Shown here: piece after piece, positions 27,095 to 35,871 of the stretch | Position numbering within the stretch: position 1 is the stretch's first letter | Layout of the letters: every line of letters begins with the position of its first letter | NCBI GenBank assembly: GCA_905479575.1 | Contig: CAJQNB010000068.1 | Coordinates: forward strand, 1-58,278 | Length of the DNA: 58,278 nt | Source of the DNA: an uncultured Pseudophaeobacter sp. | Lineage (GTDB): Bacteria > Pseudomonadota > Alphaproteobacteria > Rhodobacterales > Rhodobacteraceae | Direction of reading: 5' to 3' | Notes under the pieces: generated by a model | The model's database searches: none | What the model was told of the DNA's origin: nothing | Seen by the model: the letters and a program-made list of their open reading frames with translations, nothing else | Position numbers and translations under genes: made by a program

Positions 27095-27868
27095 TTAGGC
27101 GTGCTGCCCTGCCAGGTGCTTGCGCAGGAAGTTCTGGGTCCGCTCGCTCTTGGGATTGCGGAAAATCACCTCTGGCGGACCTTCTTCGACCACAACGCCC
27201 TGATCCATAAACAAAACGCGATCACACACGCTTTCGGCAAAGCCCATCTCATGGGTAACAATGATCATGGTCATGTGCTCCTCTGCGAGCTGCTTCATCA
27301 CCAGGTTCACCTCTTCCACCAGCTCAGGGTCCAAGGCCGATGTGGCCTCGTCAAACAGCATGACCTTGGGCTTCATCGCCAGGGCACGGGCAATGGCCAC
27401 CCGCTGTTTCTGGCCGCCTGACAACTGCGAGGGGTAATAGTCGATGCGTTCAATCATGCCGACCTTGGTCAGCTGCTCCTCGGCCAGGGCGTTGGCCTCA
27501 GCGTCGGACAGTCCTTTGAGCATCTTCGGCGCCAGGGTCACATTTTCGCGCACCTTCAGATGCGGAAACAGGTTGAAGTGCTGGAAAACCATGCCGATTT
27601 CCTGGCGCACCTTATTGATATGGCGTTCGTACTGACCATGGGGCAGATCCATATTGATCTGCTTGTCCTCCAGCCAGATCTCCCCGCCGGTCAGGGGGTC
27701 CAGGTCATTGATCGCCCTCAGCAGGGTGCTTTTGCCAGAGCCTGAGGGGCCAATGATGGCAACGATCTGCCCCCGGTCTACCTGCAGGTTGATGTCTTTC
27801 AGCACTTCCAATGTGCCAAAGCTTTTTTTGGCGTGACGAATGTCGATGAAAGGTTTCTGCTCGCTCAT
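27095..27868 (-). CDS. Polar amino acid ABC transporter, ATP-binding protein
   Basis: A GlnQ/HisP-type ATPase of 257 residues. Walker A is GPSGSGKST, followed by the Q-loop in [10 protein letters not shown], the signature [15 protein letters not shown], Walker [13 protein letters not shown] and the switch histidine in IIVTHEMGF. The ATG at 27868 has a GGAGAAAG ribosome binding site; an upstream in-frame start at 27889 is weaker. It is the last gene of the four-gene transporter operon and overlaps no neighbour. It energises the two permeases encoded upstream. Confidence 0.95.
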   Translation of the reverse strand: MSEQKPFIDIRHAKKSFGTLEVLKDINLQVDRGQIVAIIGPSGSGKSTLLRAINDLDPLTGGEIWLEDKQINMDLPHGQYERHINKVRQEIGMVFQHFNLFPHLKVRENVTLAPKMLKGLSDAEANALAEEQLTKVGMIERIDYYPSQLSGGQKQRVAIARALAMKPKVMLFDEATSALDPELVEEVNLVMKQLAEEHMTMIIVTHEMGFAESVCDRVLFMDQGVVVEEGPPEVIFRNPKSERTQNFLRKHLAGQHA

Positions 27869-27885
27869 GTCTTTCTCCTGCCGGT

Positions 27886-28542
27886 TCATTTCGAGGCCTG
27901 AATGCGGCGTTCAACGCGGCGCAAGACGGCCTCCATGCCGAGGTTGATAATGTAGTAGATTGCCGCCACCAGAACGTAGAACTCAAAGGGCCGGTATGTG
28001 CTGCCAATGGCGCGTTGGGCAGACAGGGTCAGTTCAGAAACACCAATCACCGAGACCAGGGCTGAATCCTTCAGAAGTGCGATCATATTGTTGCCAATCG
28101 GCGGGATCACATCGCGCACCGCCTGTGGCACCACCACTTTGCGCAGGGCCTGCATCCGCGACAGGCCCAGGGTCCGGGCGGCTTCGATCTGGCCCTTGTC
28201 AACGGCCAGAATACTGGCCTGAAACAGTTCTGAGTTATAGACGGCAAAGTGCAGCCCCAGACCGATCACCCCAGCCACAAATGCAGGCACATCCACGCCG
28301 ATCTGCACCAGACCAAAGTAGATCAGGAACAGCTGCAACAACAGCGGCGTGCCCAGAAACAGGAAGGAGAACACCCGAAAGGGCCAACGCACCACGGCAG
28401 GGGCATAGAGCGCAATGATCGCAAGCAGAATGCCCCCGAAAAAGCTGACAACTGCAGCGCCAACGGTAATGGCAATGGTCCAGAGCGCCCCCAGCAGGAC
28501 GATATCGAGGTATTTTGGAATGACGCTAAAATCGAGTCCCAT
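27886..28542 (-). CDS. Polar amino acid ABC transporter permease 2
   Basis: A membrane protein of 218 residues with about five helices of the HisM/GlnP type. The cytoplasmic coupling motif reads [21 protein letters not shown], with the EAA-loop glycine spaced as usual. It pairs with the other permease to form the heterodimeric channel. There are 17 bp between it and the ATPase start, and 18 bp between it and the upstream permease stop. Confidence 0.94.
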   Translation of the reverse strand: MGLDFSVIPKYLDIVLLGALWTIAITVGAAVVSFFGGILLAIIALYAPAVVRWPFRVFSFLFLGTPLLLQLFLIYFGLVQIGVDVPAFVAGVIGLGLHFAVYNSELFQASILAVDKGQIEAARTLGLSRMQALRKVVVPQAVRDVIPPIGNNMIALLKDSALVSVIGVSELTLSAQRAIGSTYRPFEFYVLVAAIYYIINLGMEAVLRRVERRIQASK

Positions 28543-28560
28543 GCGGTATCCTTTCCCCGA

Positions 28561-29208
28561 TCAATTCAGGCGAGCTTTGCGGTCGGCCCAGGTCACGGCC
28601 AGCCCGACAACATAAATGATGATCATGTACAAAAGGCCTGCAATCAGGAACATCTCGAAGGGTTTGTAGGTAGAGCCAATATAGCGCTGCGCTGTATAGG
28701 TCAGCTCGACCACTGAAATGGCCGCGACCAGCGCGGTGCTTTTGATCAGGGTGTTAAGGTTCACCCCCAGCGGCCGGATCATCAGGCGCATGGCTTGCGG
28801 CAGGACCACATTGCGCATCGCTTGCCACTTGCTCATGCCGAGGGTTCGGGCGGCCTCGCCCTGCCCTTTGTCAACCGAGATAATGGCACCGCGCATGGTT
28901 TCGGTCATATAGGCGCCGACATTGACGCCGAGGCCGATGACACCCGCCTCAAATGCATCCAGCTGGATACCGATCTGCGGGCCGCCAAAATATAGGATAA
29001 ACAGCTGGATCAGCGCCGGAGTGCCGCGAAACAGGCTAACATAGGCGGCGCCCAGAAACCGCAACAGCGGGAACCGCGACAGTCGGGCGGCAGTGCCGAG
29101 TATGGCGCAGGTCACCCCCAACAGAGCTGTCAACACCGACAGCAATATGGTTATCCAGGCCGCATCCAGAAAGAAGGGAAAGACCCGTTGCATCAAGGCA
29201 TAATCCAC
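28561..29208 (-). CDS. Polar amino acid ABC transporter permease 1
   Basis: A membrane protein of 215 residues, paralogous to the downstream permease, with the EAA-type loop AARTLGMSKWQAMRNVVLPQA. I place the start at a GTG at 29208 because an AAGGAG ribosome binding site stands 10 bases before it; a longer frame from 29271 would add a charged, non-hydrophobic stretch that also overlaps the intercistronic hairpin region. It is the first permease in the operon, after the substrate-binding protein gene and a terminator-like hairpin. Confidence 0.92.
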   Translation of the reverse strand: MDYALMQRVFPFFLDAAWITILLSVLTALLGVTCAILGTAARLSRFPLLRFLGAAYVSLFRGTPALIQLFILYFGGPQIGIQLDAFEAGVIGLGVNVGAYMTETMRGAIISVDKGQGEAARTLGMSKWQAMRNVVLPQAMRLMIRPLGVNLNTLIKSTALVAAISVVELTYTAQRYIGSTYKPFEMFLIAGLLYMIIIYVVGLAVTWADRKARLN

Positions 29209-29271
29209 TGGCGTCTGTCTCCTTGAGCCGTGCTTTTCTGTGCCGGCCTCTCCAGGGAAAGGCAACGGCAT

Positions 29272-29318
29272 CTAAAACGGCCCCATTCATTGTTCTAATA
29301 GAAACCTGAACGGGGCCG
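29272..29318 (-). terminator. Attenuator-like hairpin between binding-protein and permease genes
   Basis: Arms CGGCCCC (29278-29284) and GGGGCCG (29312-29318) extend inward by TTCA/TGAA after one mismatch. On the minus strand the stem is followed by TTTTAGAT. Partial termination or mRNA stabilisation here would make binding protein exceed permease, as in other ABC operons. Confidence 0.6.
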
Positions 29319-29331
29319 CATCTTAGCTGGT

Positions 29332-30114
29332 TTAGCGAATGTCGCCGCCAACCCATTTGTTCGCAATCTCAAGATAGGTGCCATCTTCCATCATCGCGTC
29401 CAGCGCGCCTTGCATGGCAGCCGCCAGCTCTGGGCTGCCCTTGCGGATGGCGATACCGGCGCCGAATTCTTCGGTCTCGAAATCGGTAATCATGACATAG
29501 TCTTGACCGGTCTCTTTCATCGCCAGAATAGCGGCGATCGAGTCATTGACGATGACATCAACGCGGCCATGTTCAAGCTCCAGGAGCAGCTCGGGCAGAC
29601 CCTTGTAAGTGCGCACGTCATAGCCCATTTCACGGGCCCAGGCCTCATGGGTTTCGCCCAGGGTCAGGCCAACTTTGGCCTCGCTCAGTTCCGCAGCCGA
29701 GCTGATGCCGCCGGGCTTGGCAAAGATCGCGCGTTTGGTTGTGTAGTAAGGGCCTACAAAATCAACCACCTGCTGACGTTCTTCGGTGATCGACATGGAG
29801 CCAACAATCGCGTCATATTTATTGGCCAGCAAACCGCCGATGATACCATCCCAAGCAGTGGTGACGATTTCAACTTCAACGCCCATACGTTTGGCGATCT
29901 CAGCCCCAACAGCCGGGTCAAAGCCAACAACCTCGTTGCTGTCATTGACAAAGTTGAAGGGAGGGTAAGCGCCGCTCATTGCGATGCGGATGACGCCCGC
30001 TTCCTTAATTTTTCCAAGCTCTTCTGCCATTGCAAAGCTGGCAGTGGTGAGGCTGGTGGCCAGGGCTAAACCTGCGGCCAATGTGGTTTTCAAAAGCGTT
30101 CTACGCGATGTCAT
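29332..30114 (-). CDS. ABC transporter substrate-binding protein (SBP_bac_3 family)
   Basis: A periplasmic protein of 260 residues. A Sec-type signal peptide covers residues 1-29 (basic MTSRRTLLKT, hydrophobic core, SFAMAEE cleavage region). The mature part shows the amino acid binding fold: SGAYPPFNFVND, VGFDPAVGAEIAKRMG, WDGIIGGLLANKYDAIVGSMSITEERQ and the hinge strand DVIVNDS. The family binds polar or basic amino acids, opines and ectoine-like solutes, so the ligand here is uncertain. It is the first gene of the transporter operon. Confidence 0.93.
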   Translation of the reverse strand: MTSRRTLLKTTLAAGLALATSLTTASFAMAEELGKIKEAGVIRIAMSGAYPPFNFVNDSNEVVGFDPAVGAEIAKRMGVEVEIVTTAWDGIIGGLLANKYDAIVGSMSITEERQQVVDFVGPYYTTKRAIFAKPGGISSAAELSEAKVGLTLGETHEAWAREMGYDVRTYKGLPELLLELEHGRVDVIVNDSIAAILAMKETGQDYVMITDFETEEFGAGIAIRKGSPELAAAMQGALDAMMEDGTYLEIANKWVGGDIR

Positions 30115-30365
30115 GGGTCTCTCCTATGTCGGTTCCCGATTGCTCTCTAGGGGGTCCGCTGCGCGTGCCTTGCCCCTTGGCATCTGTCAGGAGAGGCTTG
30201 CACAGCTTGCCCCATTGGACAAACAGATAACGGGAATGATTATTATTGTTAAAAACTATACTCAATCCGCCTCTCCTGCTTTCTGCAGCCGCTCCGCTCT
30301 GCCCCTTGGCCCCTCCGCCTGGTTCTGCTAGGCCGCACAGACGGAAGTAACGCAAGGCTGATCAC

Positions 30366-31259
30366 ATGCAGAACACCCCAATTCAAGTGGTCGACCGGGA
30401 CAATGGCAGGGTATTTGACGAAGTCATCCTGGGCGAAAAATGGATCCGCTGGGCTTATCAGGATGCCGGTTCCAGCCTGATAGAGCGGCTGTTGTTTCGC
30501 TCCTCCCTGATCAGCCGGATGTTTGGACTGTGGTATGACAGCCCCCTGTCGCGCGGCAAGATCAACGCGGTGATTGATGAGCTGTCCATCGACATGGCAG
30601 AGGCCGTCAGACCTGCCGACGACTACACTTCCTTTAATGACTTTTTTGCCCGCCACCTTCGGCCTGAGGCGCGCCCCTATTCAGATGACCCTAGCGAGAT
30701 TGTTGCCCCAGCCGATGGTCGGGTTCTGGTTTTTCCTAAGCTGGACAAGGATGTCTTTGTCCCGGTCAAAGGCCACCCGATGTCGATCACATCCATGCTG
30801 CCCGGCCTGTCAGAGCCATTTCTGGGCGGGGCGCTGGCCATCGTGCGTCTTTGTCCGGCGGATTACCACCGCTATCATTTCCCAGCCTCTGGCCAGATTG
30901 AAACCACCCAAGAGCTTGCCGGCGCGCTGCATTCGGTTAACCCCATTGCCCTGGGGGCCGGGCCGGATGTTTTTGGTGAAAACAAGCGCTGCAACACTTT
31001 GATCAAAAACGATAAGATCGGCACCTATTGCTTTAGCGAAATTGGCGCCTTTGGGGTCGGCTCGATCATCAACACCACCTCCTCTGGCCCCGTGCGCAAG
31101 ATGCAAGAAAAGGGCTATTTCAAGTTTGGCGGCTCTACCGTTGTGGTGGTCTTTCAGCCCGGTCAGGTCACCTTTAGCCCAGATCTGGTAGAAAACAGCG
31201 CCAAAGGCCTGGAAACCCTGGTCAAGGTCGGCCAGCCCTTAGCAACAGCGACCCTGTAA
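30366..31259 (+). CDS. psd: Phosphatidylserine decarboxylase (large, type-2-like)
   Basis: A membrane-associated pyruvoyl enzyme of 297 residues that makes phosphatidylethanolamine. The autocatalytic cleavage site is GGST in FKFGGSTVVVVF near residue 260. Conserved upstream residues appear in APADGRV (aspartate) and PADYHRYHFPASG (histidine), giving the Asp-His-Ser triad known from the family. It resembles the longer PSD2-type enzymes rather than the short roughly 230-residue Psd usually found next to pssA in alphaproteobacteria. It stands alone here, and no pssA is nearby. Confidence 0.93.
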   Translation: MQNTPIQVVDRDNGRVFDEVILGEKWIRWAYQDAGSSLIERLLFRSSLISRMFGLWYDSPLSRGKINAVIDELSIDMAEAVRPADDYTSFNDFFARHLRPEARPYSDDPSEIVAPADGRVLVFPKLDKDVFVPVKGHPMSITSMLPGLSEPFLGGALAIVRLCPADYHRYHFPASGQIETTQELAGALHSVNPIALGAGPDVFGENKRCNTLIKNDKIGTYCFSEIGAFGVGSIINTTSSGPVRKMQEKGYFKFGGSTVVVVFQPGQVTFSPDLVENSAKGLETLVKVGQPLATATL

Positions 31260-31317
31260 CAGCAAGCATCTAAAAGCCCGCGCACTGCTCTCTGTACCAG
31301 GCCTCTGCTCTCTGGCT

Positions 31318-31740
31318 TCAGCGCTCTGGCGGGATCGAATAGGTCATGGTGGAACGCGCCACCAGCTTGTCTGACCCCTCAGAGAACATATGCACATCCC
31401 CGACTGCCAGGCTTCGGCCCAGTTTCAGCAACTGACCTTTGGCTATGATGTCGCGGCCGGCTTCTGGTTTACGCATAAAATCAAGTGAGCAATTGGTGGT
31501 CACTGCCAGCGCCTTGGCGCCCAGACGCGACAGCACCAGCCCATAGACCGTGACATCGGCCAAGGCAAACATCGACGGTCCAGAAACCGTACCGCCAGGG
31601 CGCAGATGGCGCTCTGCCACCTTCAAGCGCATGGTAATGCCCTCCATCGACAGCGCATCAACTGCAAAATCATCGGCCACTTGCGGAAAAATTTCATCCA
31701 TATAGGCCTCAAGCCCTGCGACATCGAATGCCAAACCCAT
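31318..31740 (-). CDS. PaaI family hot-dog thioesterase
   Basis: A protein of 140 residues with the 4HBT fold. Seen: GGTVSGPSMFALADVTVYGLVLS, where the acidic residue of the active site lies, and NCSLDFMRKPEAGRDIIAKG. It probably hydrolyses an acyl-CoA. I selected the ATG at 31740 because GAGAGGAAA precedes it; an in-frame start at 31758 is less likely. The gene is divergent from an enoyl-CoA hydratase gene with about 58 bp between them, consistent with shared fatty-acid or acyl-CoA metabolism. Confidence 0.88.
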   Translation of the reverse strand: MGLAFDVAGLEAYMDEIFPQVADDFAVDALSMEGITMRLKVAERHLRPGGTVSGPSMFALADVTVYGLVLSRLGAKALAVTTNCSLDFMRKPEAGRDIIAKGQLLKLGRSLAVGDVHMFSEGSDKLVARSTMTYSIPPER

Positions 31741-31798
31741 GCTTTTCCTCTCCCTCATTGCGCCCTAGTGTTCACCCGGAACCTAGGAGGAGAGCAAG

Positions 31799-32581
31799 AT
31801 GGCAATTCTGGAACGTCACGACAAAAACGCAGTGGCTCATCTACAAATGAATGCACCCGAGCGGCTGAATGCCCTCTCGGATGAGATGTTGCAGGCGCTG
31901 CAGGCGCAGATTGATGTCCTGAAAGACGATACCAGCATCAAGGCGGTGATTCTGTCGGGCATAGGCAAAGCCTTTTGTGCTGGCCACGACATTCGCCAGA
32001 TGACCGCTGGGCGCGCGACAGCGGATAAGGGACAGTCCTATTTTGAGGGGCTTTTTGCCCGCTGCACCTCGGTCATGTTGGGGCTGCAACAGCTGCCGCA
32101 GCCGGTCATTGCCCAGGTCCATGGCATTGCCACCGCTGCGGGCTGTCAGCTGGTTGCCTCTTGCGATCTCGCGATAGCCAGTGATGACTGCCGCTTTGGC
32201 GTCAATGGCGTCAACATCGGCTTGTTCTGCTCAACGCCTATGGTGGCCCTCTCCCGCAACATCCCCCGCAAACACGCCTTTGAACTGCTCACCACTGGCG
32301 AGTTCATGTCCGCCCCCCGCGCCGCTGAGCTGGGGCTGATCAACCGCGCCGTCCCCGCCGCGCAGCTGGAGGCAGAGACCCGCGCACTGGCGGATAAGAT
32401 CGCCTCCAAACTTGGTGCCGCCGTCAAGGTGGGCAAAGAAGCCTATTACCAGCAGCTAGAGATGCCCATTGAGGAGGCCTATGCCTATACCAGCGAGGTC
32501 ATTGTCACCAACCTGATGCAGCCCGACACCGTCGAGGGCATGCAGGCCTTTATCGAAAAACGCAGCCCTGACTGGAAATAG
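31799..32581 (+). CDS. Enoyl-CoA hydratase/isomerase family protein
   Basis: A crotonase-fold protein of 260 residues. Seen: AFCAGHDIRQM, the oxyanion-hole glycine region, VHGIATAAGCQLVASCDLAIAS and the FGVNGVNIGLFCSTPM segment. One of the two catalytic glutamates of true enoyl-CoA hydratases appears replaced: the helix reads AAGCQLVAS where hydratases have GGGxExxxxCD. The activity could therefore differ, and it resembles ECHDC3-like proteins. A GGAGGAG ribosome binding site precedes the ATG. It is divergent from a PaaI thioesterase. Confidence 0.88.
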   Translation: MAILERHDKNAVAHLQMNAPERLNALSDEMLQALQAQIDVLKDDTSIKAVILSGIGKAFCAGHDIRQMTAGRATADKGQSYFEGLFARCTSVMLGLQQLPQPVIAQVHGIATAAGCQLVASCDLAIASDDCRFGVNGVNIGLFCSTPMVALSRNIPRKHAFELLTTGEFMSAPRAAELGLINRAVPAAQLEAETRALADKIASKLGAAVKVGKEAYYQQLEMPIEEAYAYTSEVIVTNLMQPDTVEGMQAFIEKRSPDWK

Positions 32582-33046
32582 AGACAATTTTTTCGAAAAT
32601 TTTAGGCTTTGTTTACCATTCAGGATTTATTGTTTCTATATCGGGCCTTTTAATCGGGGCAAGATAATGGCAAAGATTGGGCACGGGTTACGACACAGGT
32701 CCTGACCCGGACACAATTTGGGCCGCTGAAGCGGAAGGTCCCTCCAACCGGGAATCTCTCTCCCCGGGCGACATTCCCGCTCAGCGGCCCCAAATTCTCC
32801 TCATCCAAAGAAAAACCGCCCATACTTTGGGCTATGCCGTCCTAACCTTTGGTGGGTTGTGCAAGGGATGGAAACAATGCTGTGCCTTCGGGGCAGTTGT
32901 TTCCCCCGCTAAAAAATCATGCATTCGGCCCCGGCCAGCGCGCTGAGAATATGCCGCGCGCGTCTTTGCCCTATTCTGCCCCTTTGCTGCCACATTTGAG
33001 CCTGCGCAATATTGCTTAAGGGCGCGCACTGCCCTATTTGCCCCCT
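32582..33046. other. 465-bp intergenic region with several RNA-like stems
   Basis: There is no convincing gene. Seen, in order: an AT-rich hairpin AATTTT-TTCG-AAAATT with a T tail (32586-32604), probably the terminator of the enoyl-CoA hydratase gene; a long imperfect hairpin (32715-32740 with 32770-32796, near-complete pairing over about 26 bp); a CCAAAG/CTTTGG stem (32805-32830); and a GGAAACAA/TTGTTTCC hairpin with an inner UGCC-UUCGG-GGCA (32870-32904). A weak promoter-like TTTACC/TATATC pair lies near 32612-32642. A structured small RNA is possible. Confidence 0.5.
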
Positions 33047-34390
33047 ATGACAGAGACATTACATATCGTGGGCGGCGGCATGGCCGGGTCCGAAGCAGCC
33101 TGGCAGGCAGCGAACATGGGCGTCAAAGTGGTGATCCACGAGATGCGGCCCAAAGTGGAAACCTTTGCCCATCAGACGGGCAATCTGGGCGAAATGGTCT
33201 GTTCCAATTCCTTCCGCTCTGATGACGATGAGCAAAACGCCGTTGGCCTGCTGCATTGGGAAATGCGCGCGGCAAATGGCGTGATCATGGCCACAGCCGA
33301 AGAACACCGCCTGCCTGCTGGTGGTGCCTTGGCGGTCGACCGCGAGCCCTTTGCCGAAACGGTGACAGCCAAGCTGAAAGCCCATCCCAATATCGAGATC
33401 TCCTACGAGGAAATCAGCGTCCTGCCAACGGACGGCCATTGGATCTTTGCCACCGGTCCCTTGACCTCTGCCCCTCTCGGCCAGGCCATCCAGGCTGAGA
33501 CCGGCGCCGAGGCACTTGCCTTCTTTGATGCAATCGCGCCAATCATCTATGCCGAAAGCATCGACATGTCGAAAGCCTGGATGCAGTCGCGCTATGACAA
33601 GGGCGAAACCGAGGAAGAGCGCACCGCCTATCTCAACTGCCCAATGAGCAAAGACCAGTATGAGGCCTTTATCGACGCGCTGCTGGCCGCCGATAAGACC
33701 GAATTCCATGAAGGCGAAACCGCCGGTTATTTTGACGGCTGCCTGCCGATCGAGGTCATGGCCGAACGTGGCCGCGAGACCCTGCGCTTTGGTCCAATGA
33801 AACCCGTTGGCCTGACCAATCCACATCAGCCCGATGTCAAAGCCCACGCCGTGGTGCAGCTGCGCCGCGACAACGCGCTTGGCACCCTGTTCAATATCGT
33901 CGGCTTCCAGACCAAGATGAAATACGGCGCCCAAACAGAGGTGCTGCGGATGATCCCAGGGCTGGAAAACGCCAGCTTTGCCCGTCTTGGCGGGATCCAT
34001 CGCAACACCTTCCTCAACTCCCCCACCCTGCTTGACGCCCAAATGCGGTTGAAATCAAAACCCCACCTGCGCTTTGCCGGACAGATCACCGGCGTCGAGG
34101 GCTATGTGGAAAGTGCAGCCATGGGGCTGCTGGCCGGTCGCATGGCCGCCGCCGAAATCCTCGGCCTTGAGCTGCCAGAAGTACCACAAGACAGCGCCAT
34201 GGGTGCGCTGATCCATCACATCACCGGCGGAGCCGAGGCCAAGACCTTCCAGCCGATGAACGTGAACTTTGGCCTGTTCCAACCGGTTGAGGGCCTAAAA
34301 GGCGGCCGTCGCGGCCGCAAGGATCGCTACAAGGCCTATACGGATCGCGCCAAAACGGCCTGGACCAGCTGGCTGGATAACTTCGCCTGA
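33047..34390 (+). CDS. trmFO: Methylenetetrahydrofolate-tRNA-(uracil54-C5)-methyltransferase
   Basis: An FAD-dependent enzyme of 447 residues that makes ribothymidine at position 54 of tRNA using methylene-THF. Seen: the N-terminal FAD-binding glycine motif [12 protein letters not shown], the catalytic cysteine in [11 protein letters not shown] near residue 53, the second conserved cysteine in [11 protein letters not shown], and the C-terminal [10 protein letters not shown]. The ATG at 33047 begins [10 protein letters not shown]; a TTG nine bases earlier is less likely. It is followed after 29 bp by gluQRS, so two tRNA-modification genes are probably cotranscribed. Confidence 0.95.
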   Translation: MTETLHIVGGGMAGSEAAWQAANMGVKVVIHEMRPKVETFAHQTGNLGEMVCSNSFRSDDDEQNAVGLLHWEMRAANGVIMATAEEHRLPAGGALAVDREPFAETVTAKLKAHPNIEISYEEISVLPTDGHWIFATGPLTSAPLGQAIQAETGAEALAFFDAIAPIIYAESIDMSKAWMQSRYDKGETEEERTAYLNCPMSKDQYEAFIDALLAADKTEFHEGETAGYFDGCLPIEVMAERGRETLRFGPMKPVGLTNPHQPDVKAHAVVQLRRDNALGTLFNIVGFQTKMKYGAQTEVLRMIPGLENASFARLGGIHRNTFLNSPTLLDAQMRLKSKPHLRFAGQITGVEGYVESAAMGLLAGRMAAAEILGLELPEVPQDSAMGALIHHITGGAEAKTFQPMNVNFGLFQPVEGLKGGRRGRKDRYKAYTDRAKTAWTSWLDNFA

Positions 34391-34419
34391 ACATCCTGAA
34401 CACCAAGGGGGCAGATCCC

Positions 34420-35340
34420 GTGACCTTCATCACCCGCTTTGCCCCCTCTCCTACAGGCCCCTTGCACCTGGGCCATGCCTATTCCGCCCTACTGGCCCAT
34501 GACATGGCCATGGCTGAGGGGGGCAAATTTCTGCTACGGATCGAAGACATTGACCAATCTCGTGCCCGCCCCCAGTGGGAAACACAGATCTATGAAGATC
34601 TGGAATGGCTTGGTTTGTGGTGGCCCAAACCGGTAATGCGCCAGTCAGAGCGCCAGTCAGTCTACGATGAGGCTCTGGATCGTCTGTGGCAGTTGGGTCT
34701 CCTCTACCCCTGCACCTGCAATCGTAAAGACATCGCCGCCGCGGCTGCCGCCCCGCAGGAAGGTTCGCCTCTGCTGGGGCCAGACGGGGTAATCTACCCC
34801 GGAACATGCCGGGGGCCGTGGGAACAGGTCTTTTCTGATCAGCACCAACGCCCTCAAAATGTTCCCCTTAGGCTCGATATGGAAAAAGCGGTCGGCATGG
34901 TGCCCGGCCTGTTTCAGAATAGCAGAGTGCCCGGAAAATCTTTTGCTAGCTTTGGCAGTTTTCTGGAGACCGGAAACGGACCAAATGGCGAACGGGGGCT
35001 CGTTGAATTCACCCCAGACAACATGGTTAAGACCATCGGCGACGTTGTTCTTTCCAGGCGCGGCATGGGAACCTCATACCATCTATCAGTGGTGCTGGAC
35101 GATGCGGCGCAGGGCGTGAACCACGTCATTCGGGGTCAGGATCTTTTTGAAGCAACGCGGATACATATATTGCTTCAGGCCCTGTTGAACCTTCCCCATC
35201 CAACCTATCACCACCACAGCCTGATCCGCGACGAGGCGGGCAAACGCCTCGCCAAACGGGACGATGCCCGCGCCATTGCCACATACCGCCAGGATGGCGC
35301 CAACCCGCAAGACATCCGCGAACTTGTCGGCCTGGGCTAA
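34420..35340 (+). CDS. gluQRS: Glutamyl-Q tRNA(Asp) synthetase
   Basis: A truncated class I glutamyl-tRNA synthetase paralogue of 306 residues that attaches glutamate to queuosine 34 of tRNA(Asp) and lacks the anticodon-binding domain. Seen: the HIGH-like PSPTGPLHLGHAYS, the zinc-site cysteines in YPCTCNR and YPGTCR, and the KMSKS-like GKRLAKRDDAR. The start is a GTG at 34420, with AAGGGGG before it. Downstream it meets hisI across a terminator and a GC-rich palindromic element. Confidence 0.94.
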   Translation: MTFITRFAPSPTGPLHLGHAYSALLAHDMAMAEGGKFLLRIEDIDQSRARPQWETQIYEDLEWLGLWWPKPVMRQSERQSVYDEALDRLWQLGLLYPCTCNRKDIAAAAAAPQEGSPLLGPDGVIYPGTCRGPWEQVFSDQHQRPQNVPLRLDMEKAVGMVPGLFQNSRVPGKSFASFGSFLETGNGPNGERGLVEFTPDNMVKTIGDVVLSRRGMGTSYHLSVVLDDAAQGVNHVIRGQDLFEATRIHILLQALLNLPHPTYHHHSLIRDEAGKRLAKRDDARAIATYRQDGANPQDIRELVGLG

Positions 35341-35369
35341 CCTCCCCCTGTTTCATCTTTCTCCAAATA

Positions 35370-35382
35370 CCTCCGCCGGAGG
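35370..35382. repeat. Short palindromic element CCTCCG-C-CGGAGG
   Basis: A 6-bp perfect dyad lies in the context CCAAATACCTCCGCCGGAGG at the gluQRS-hisI junction. Similar sequences are familiar to me at gene ends in Rhodobacterales genomes. Only one copy occurs in this window, so repeat status is from memory. Confidence 0.35.
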
Positions 35383-35384
35383 CA

Positions 35385-35408
35385 GCGGCGCGCCAGCGCC
35401 GCCCTTTT
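35385..35408 (+). terminator. Intrinsic terminator after gluQRS
   Basis: A perfect 7-bp stem GCGGCGC (35385-35391) and GCGCCGC (35396-35402) with loop GCCA is followed by CCTTTT. hisI converges on it. Confidence 0.7.
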
Positions 35409-35434
35409 CTGCTGCGAGAGCCAGGGGACTGCCC

Positions 35435-35794
35435 CTAGTCCATGGGCTTCATCAGCTCCACCTCTTCCCCGTCACGAACAGCCGTATAAAAACAGCTGCG
35501 CCGATTGGTGTGACAGGCGGGGCCGACCTGATGAACCAGCGCCAACAGACAATCCCGGTCACAATCAAGCCGCAGATCCACCAGGCTCTGAACATGACCC
35601 GAGCTTTCTCCCTTGACCCAAAATGCCTGGCGAGACCGGGACCAATAGGTCACTTTTCCGGTTTCCAGCGTTCTGGCGACGCTTTGCGCATTCATCCAGG
35701 CCATCATCAAAACTTCGCCGCTCGCCTCATCCTGGGCAATACAGGGGATCAGACCCGCAGCGTCATACTTCAAATTATTGGGATCAAAGGACAT
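35435..35794 (-). CDS. hisI: Phosphoribosyl-AMP cyclohydrolase
   Basis: A zinc enzyme of 119 residues for the third step of histidine biosynthesis. Seen: the VTYWSRSRQAFWVKGESSGHVQ core with substrate-binding residues, the metal-site cysteines in LDCDRDCLL, and ACHTNRRSCFY with the third cysteine. The HisE domain is absent, so this is the monofunctional form. The ATG at 35794 with AAAAGG upstream is preferred over an in-frame start at 35812. It is divergent from an Fe-S scaffold gene, with 77 bp between the starts. Confidence 0.95.
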   Translation of the reverse strand: MSFDPNNLKYDAAGLIPCIAQDEASGEVLMMAWMNAQSVARTLETGKVTYWSRSRQAFWVKGESSGHVQSLVDLRLDCDRDCLLALVHQVGPACHTNRRSCFYTAVRDGEEVELMKPMD

Positions 35795-35871
35795 CGTAAA
35801 AACCTTTTGCATCTTGCATTTGTCTGCCTATGTATGAGGAAGAAACCCCAAGGGAAAGCCCAAGGCCGCCA

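Noticed and set aside
30230..30280. Fur/Irr-like AT-rich sequence (AATGATTATTATTGTT) upstream of the binding-protein gene
   Set aside because: No symmetric Fur box is present and the genes are amino acid transport genes; more likely an ordinary AT-rich promoter.
32677..32946. Open reading frame of 89 residues in the intergenic region before trmFO
   Set aside because: It translates straight through the long inverted repeat, has no recognisable domain or ribosome binding site, and its codon use looks random; the RNA-structure reading is preferred.
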